A stretch of DNA of 64,000 nucleotides from Notospermus geniculatus (lineage: Eukaryota > Nemertea > Pilidiophora > Heteronemertea > Lineidae): positions 68,224 through 132,223 of the forward strand of contig NMRB01000599.1 of assembly GCA_002633025.1 (NCBI GenBank). Direction: 5' to 3'. The notes beneath the pieces are model-generated. The model searched no databases, was not told the origin of the DNA, and was given only the letters and a program-made list of their open reading frames with translations. Both the position numbers and the translations under genes were made by a program. Each line of letters starts with the position of its first letter. Within the stretch, counting starts at the first letter, position 1. Of this stretch, positions 27,801 through 33,800 are shown piece after piece.

Positions 27801-30800
27801 CACCACGGAGTCCCTCGCCAGTCATGAAATTGTCCTCCTGCGGGACAAGCTGGTATATTAATTAGCTTGTGACAGATGCTAGCTCTCGCTGCTCCACCAA
27901 AGCGGCCGTATAATCCCTTAGCTACCGTCGAAACTTCCGCTTCCAACACATCCGTTGCTTTGGGAAATGTTGAGGAGGATGCTGATTGAACTGCGAGTAT
28001 CTGCAGCTGCTTCGTGCGTTCACTGAACCCGTGATGGAAGCTGATACCCGGAAGCATTCCCATTTTGATATCGTNNNNNNNNNNNNNNNNNNNNNNNNNN
28101 NNNNNNNNNNNNNNNCCTTCCCATTTTGATATCGTATGACGTCTGCCTTGTATCCTTGATTTTTTTCCTCTTGGTCCTTGTACGCTTTCCATTATTCTAT
28201 TATTAGATATAAAGACATGTTTTTCATTTTATTTCCCTTTGGTTGAAAAACATCGAATAGGGTAACAATCAACCGCTTGCGCTGCAAACGATTCAAACAT
28301 ATTTTCTCAGTCGCGCAGCTGAAGTGGTTCACGTGGAACGAGTACCAACACACCTATAGCGTCCTCGTCTAACTTAAGTTGCCAAAAGCAACACGAGAAC
28401 ATTTCCTGGGGCTTGTGATTTCTAATAGATAACCATGATGGCTATAGCAGCAAAAATAGATATTCCTCCTATTTTATGCTAGCAGTCAAACAGCCAATGC
28501 TGTCTTCACCTTTAAGAGTTTCGTTTGCATCCGGCGCAAACTCCTTTTCCCCTTGGTGCATTTTGTGTCGAAAGATAAGTCTGTGGTATTGTCATCAAAA
28601 TATCATGAATCCTGATTGTGTCTTCGAACACTTTCACCTCAACGGAAACTGGAAGCTTCCGATGTCGTCCTAACAAGGACTGGAAAAGGAAGGAAGCGCC
28701 TGACGATTTTATATTGATTAAACTAACAGCCGACTTGGATTCAATTAAACTCGTTCATCCAATTTGTCACACCGTCGCCGTTTTACATTTTCCTTCATTA
28801 TTGCAGTGTCCTCCGGCAAAATCGAATCAGTGTTGTGAACGAACGGGCGTTCGACCACATGCCTAATCTTTACTCTTTGTAAGTAGTATTCATTTATCTT
28901 ATTAGTTCTGGGCCTACTGGTTTGCAAGATATTCCTGCATCGATCAGTTAAACGTGTGCGAATGCTGGCCAACATATCGCTGTCTTATGGCATTCATATC
29001 ATGTTCATGTGATTCATATCATGTTCATGTGTGGCTTTCACATCACGCCGGTTCATTTGATATCGCTGTCTAATAACATTCACATCACGATGTGATATCG
29101 CTGTGTGATGGCATTAACATGTTGTTCATGTGATATCGATGTCTGATTGCGTTCACATCATGTTCATGTGATATCGATCGCTGTCCGATGGCATTAACAT
29201 CGTGTTGTTCATGGGATTTCGCTGTCTGATTGCGTTCACATCATGTTCATGTGAAGACGCTGTCTAATGACATTTACATCACGATGTGATATCGCTGTCT
29301 GATGGCATTAACATGTTGTTCATGTGATATGATCGCTGTTTGATGGCATTCGCATACATCATATTCATGTGGCACTGATATCTCTGCCTGATTGTCTGAT
29401 TTTCACGTGACGTTGCTGTCTGACTATGCACATGACTTTCTTAGTATTCCACCAGCGATTTACTAAATGACAGTCGCCGTCTCCCCAACAAAAAACAAAG
29501 GCCGCATCCTTCGCCTCTAAGCTAACAACGTCTAATTCACCACGTTCATGCTCCACAATCGAATGAACTTCGATTACAAATGTAATTTCCGACAATGAGC
29601 GAGAAGTGTTTCCATACCAATGACTTAGTTGATTGTCATGTTCTCTCTGATTAACAAAAGTTACAAACACCGCGTGGCGAACATGATTACAGTCGGCAGA
29701 TGTGACTGGAAGCGTAATCCTCCTTAAATACATTTATATGGTTTGAAAACCCTCATCCTACGGGAATTGTCTGGGCCACGGGAACGACCGTCTGTTAAAA
29801 CCTAGCGTCCACTAGGGCGCGGACAAGACGCGGAACGCAAATTTAGCAATTCCGCATTCATTCCGCAACCTCTCCGCATATTCTTGAAAGATTCCGTTCA
29901 CTGTCTTTATCATTCCTAAGCAGTTCCCGGCATTTCCGCACGTTCGGGAGAGGGCGAAATTTCCGCATCCAAATTTTGATCGAGACCAAAATTTGACGCG
30001 GAAATGAACTTCCCGACACCTTCGGCAACTTGTCTGCATTGTCGTGCGGACATCGTCAGGACATCCCGCCTTTCTGTAACACTTCTGCAAACGCTCCTGA
30101 AAGCTTCCGCGGTGCGGGCAGCTTCGCGAAGGCAAGCAGAAGCCACGCGGACTGTTTCAGGAAAGCGCGGAGCCGATGCAGATCAAAATAAGCGAGTGCG
30201 CGAAGCCGTCAAGACATTTGCGGACAAGACACGGAAAGGTCAACAGGTTGCGGCGTGGAGGAGTTTATGGCCGGTGTAACGTTTTTCAGTGTGGCCGTTT
30301 TTCCTAACTCCATGACGGCTAGCAGACATATGAGAAAAATCCAAATTCGGCGCAGAATTTATAACCTTGAATTATTTCCTCATATTGTCCGCATATCTAC
30401 CCGATTGTCCTAGTCCATGATTTTACTACTCCTGGTGTGATCCTAGATGTGTCCGCGCTGTCCTGCTACGATCAGCAGCATTTCGCGCCCTTCACGATTG
30501 CTTCCTGGGACACTCCCAGGTATGTCTGCAGAGATTCGTAGTAATGTCCCAGGAAACGATGATTCGCACACTTTTTTTCGCGACTGACGCGGAAAGGATG
30601 CCGAAATGGCATAATTTGCTTCCGCAACCCTTCCTAATCTTGTCGGCGCTCTAGTGGACGCCACCCATAAGCAAGAAAGAATTTTTCTAATGTGGTCGGA
30701 AGATGGCCAGTCATCACAGTAATTTTGCGACAGATAACTTTTTCGCCGCTTAAAGGACCACGGTGTGCGATCTCTAATGGGTAATTTGACTACCGACGTA

Positions 30801-33800
30801 GAGGGAGCCACCTAGCAGCAGCAACACGAACTACAAAAATGCATTAGTAAATGTACATATACGTAGCAAGTCAGGTCAATTCGCCGACAACGTAGTTAGT
30901 CCCTGGGTTGGAGAGTGGCGCCGGCTGTCGAGAAAAAGTGGCGATACCGTGCTCTTTTAAGCCAGCAACACACCAGACGATATCGCAAGCGATCGAATCG
31001 CACTGATCTTCTCGCAGCCACTGTAGACTAGGCGATATCACTTTTGTTACTCTTTGATATTGGTTGATCGTCGCTGGCGAGAAGATTGCACGCATCGCTG
31101 TCCAGCGTACACCTGCTGACGTCAACAACCGATTTTGCTCACTGACGATCAGGGCCGGCCGCACAAAAAGTCCGATAGTACTTTCGGTGCCATGGCGGTT
31201 TAGTTAATGGGAAAATGCGTTATAACAAACTGCCGATAGGCGCCTGTAGCGCTATCGGACTTTCTGTGCGGTCACGTGGTGCGGTCGGCCCAAATCGCTC
31301 GCGATGTCGCCTGGTGCTGCTGGCTAGCCCAACGATGATTCACCTTCATCATATATAGGGCAGCAGTGAGGAGTTTGTTGTCCAGACCCGCACGGCGCCA
31401 TCTGAATTTACTGTTTCATGATGCGACTTTTCGTAGTAAAATTTTGAAATAATCATTAAATAAGCGATTATTTCCCCTTCAAAATGGATCTTTTACTGAT
31501 GCCAACGACACATCAAACGACGCAGCAAATTTTGTCTTCTTCATTTCCGAGACGACTTTTAATTGTGCAACGGCACATGAACGAAATGACACTTTGCTCG
31601 CTTCGCAGGTGAATGAATTACAGCTAGTGGCTCGATAACATCTACGAGAAGGTCTGTTTTCTGCTTAAGTGCATTATGGTGCAACTTACCGCGTCATTCG
31701 GTACTTTTTTGAAGATAATTAAACCGGCAAAATGGCATTACGTTGTCACATTTGGATGGATTCACTGACGGCAAAAACTGAGATGGGGCAGGTTGGCGCT
31801 AGTCGACGACGTTATTCCGGTCCGGAAGGACATTTAATATATAATTACAGTTACATGGACAAGTGTACCAAATATATTCACGACAAATGACAGGTCCTTG
31901 ATAACGGAACCATTTCAAAAAAAAAATGTTACTCCACGTTCTTACGAGTTACATTTTCTTGGTGTCAACGTTCGACAGTGACATCGTTTCTTGGAAATAA
32001 GTCTACCCGGAGATGCCGCCATTTTTTTAATAAGAAATGTCCCCGGATAACCTGGAATAAATGTTATCTGCCGGATCTTGTTGGTCATTTTGAGATGGTC
32101 AGTTCTTCAAACCGGATATTTGTTTGCCTCCGTCCTGTCTCCTTCGTGAGGTAATAAGGTGATATATACGACAGTGGCGAACTAATCGAGCGGAAATTAG
32201 AAAAATATCAACCGAATGACGACAGTGTGTGATCTGTTGGGGGCATCATGTCTAAAGTGAATATGAAAGTGCAAAAAAATGCTTCGTGTAAACCTTTACG
32301 AGCGAGCATGACGTTAATACAGGATATTTGGGGACCAAAATGAAGCTACATTTTGTAACTTGATGCTTGTACGATATCCATAATTCGAGAATGGCGTGTT
32401 TCGTTTACTGGCTCAATCTACTACATGTATATCGTCACATTTCATGATTCTGTTCCGAATAACCCCAAATATACTAACATAAGAACGACCTGTTTAGATG
32501 GTCCTCTAACACATACCCACTACATTACTCCATGACAAAAAAACCCGACAGACACTTTACCATAAAACCGACGGATGATTGTTAAATGGGTGTCGTGCTA
32601 ATATCTCCCGTGCGAAACATAACCCAGGGTCGCCCCATCACATTTTTCTTTTAGGTGATTATCTTGGCGCATTACCAGTTCCAGAACGTCCCCTGTAAAC
32701 ATCGTATTGCCACTAATCACCATTGTTATCATAAGCTAATCCCAACGAAAGATATGTTACTGATGCTATTACGCAGAGCAGTCCCTTAGCCTATACAGAG
32801 CGGACCAAAAAAAGCACAAGCACACACTTCCACGACCATCGGCCCCAAACCATCGGTTTTGAACTTGAAGCTTTTGAACTCATGAACTTGGAGGAACTAT
32901 ACTGACAATTCCTCCAAGGTATAAATCATGGATAGAGAATCTTTCTGGGAGAAAAATAACACCAAGATATCTCGATCTGGTCGAGTACTTTTTGCTGCAG
33001 AGCCATTTTTGTGCAGCGAAGTCAGCGGTATTTAATTGCCTTATTCGGCAAACTGCAATCAGCATGATGATGGCCTCAAAGGGTCTGAGCTTAAACACTG
33101 GACCGATTCGGAATATTTTGGTGTGTTCTTTCTTCCAGGAGGATTCATCCTTTGCTCTGACTCTGAGCAGCTTTGGGCATGGGTAATGGAAGTAGGGACG
33201 TCACAGAGAACAATATTGTTTTATCTTCAGCACAATATATGAATACGATGAATGTATTCGGATATTGTGTTTTAAATGGAGGCCCTTTTTTACTCGTCCA
33301 TTGCTAATTGCTGTATGCCTTTGATTCTTTCCAGGAATTTGAAAGGAAACCAACTTCAGGCATTACCATTTGGAATATTCGACAGATTGCACAACTTAAC
33401 TCACGTGTAAGTGAATAAGCAACTTCCCCCTTCAAGGGTGTCATAATTTACGCGGTTCCTCAAGGTTGAGTTGCCGTAGATCCCGTGCAGAGAAACAGAA
33501 AAGAAACCGAATTCAAGATGGCGGTTATGGCGGCCATCTTGACTTATCGACCTGTTTTTTGTGAGGGTTGGTCTCCGTGATCGAGAGGAACGTTCCTTTC
33601 GATGATCAGCACCGCTCCTCATCCAAGAAGATGGCTATTCTGACCATCCTGAAACTGCCAAATTTGAAAGACAACAATCATTTCAATCTTGTCCGATTGC
33701 AGGTACTTCGATAGGTTCCAACTCTGTTTCTACGCCATGCGAGTGCCGATCTGTGAACCGAAGGGAGACGGGATATCAAGTCACCACAACCTCCTGGAGA

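Noticed and set aside
29812-30279. Frames within the 858-bp TIR element as a transposase
   Set aside because: Short, overlapping on both strands, biased by GC-rich repeats, and no catalytic or DNA-binding motif visible.
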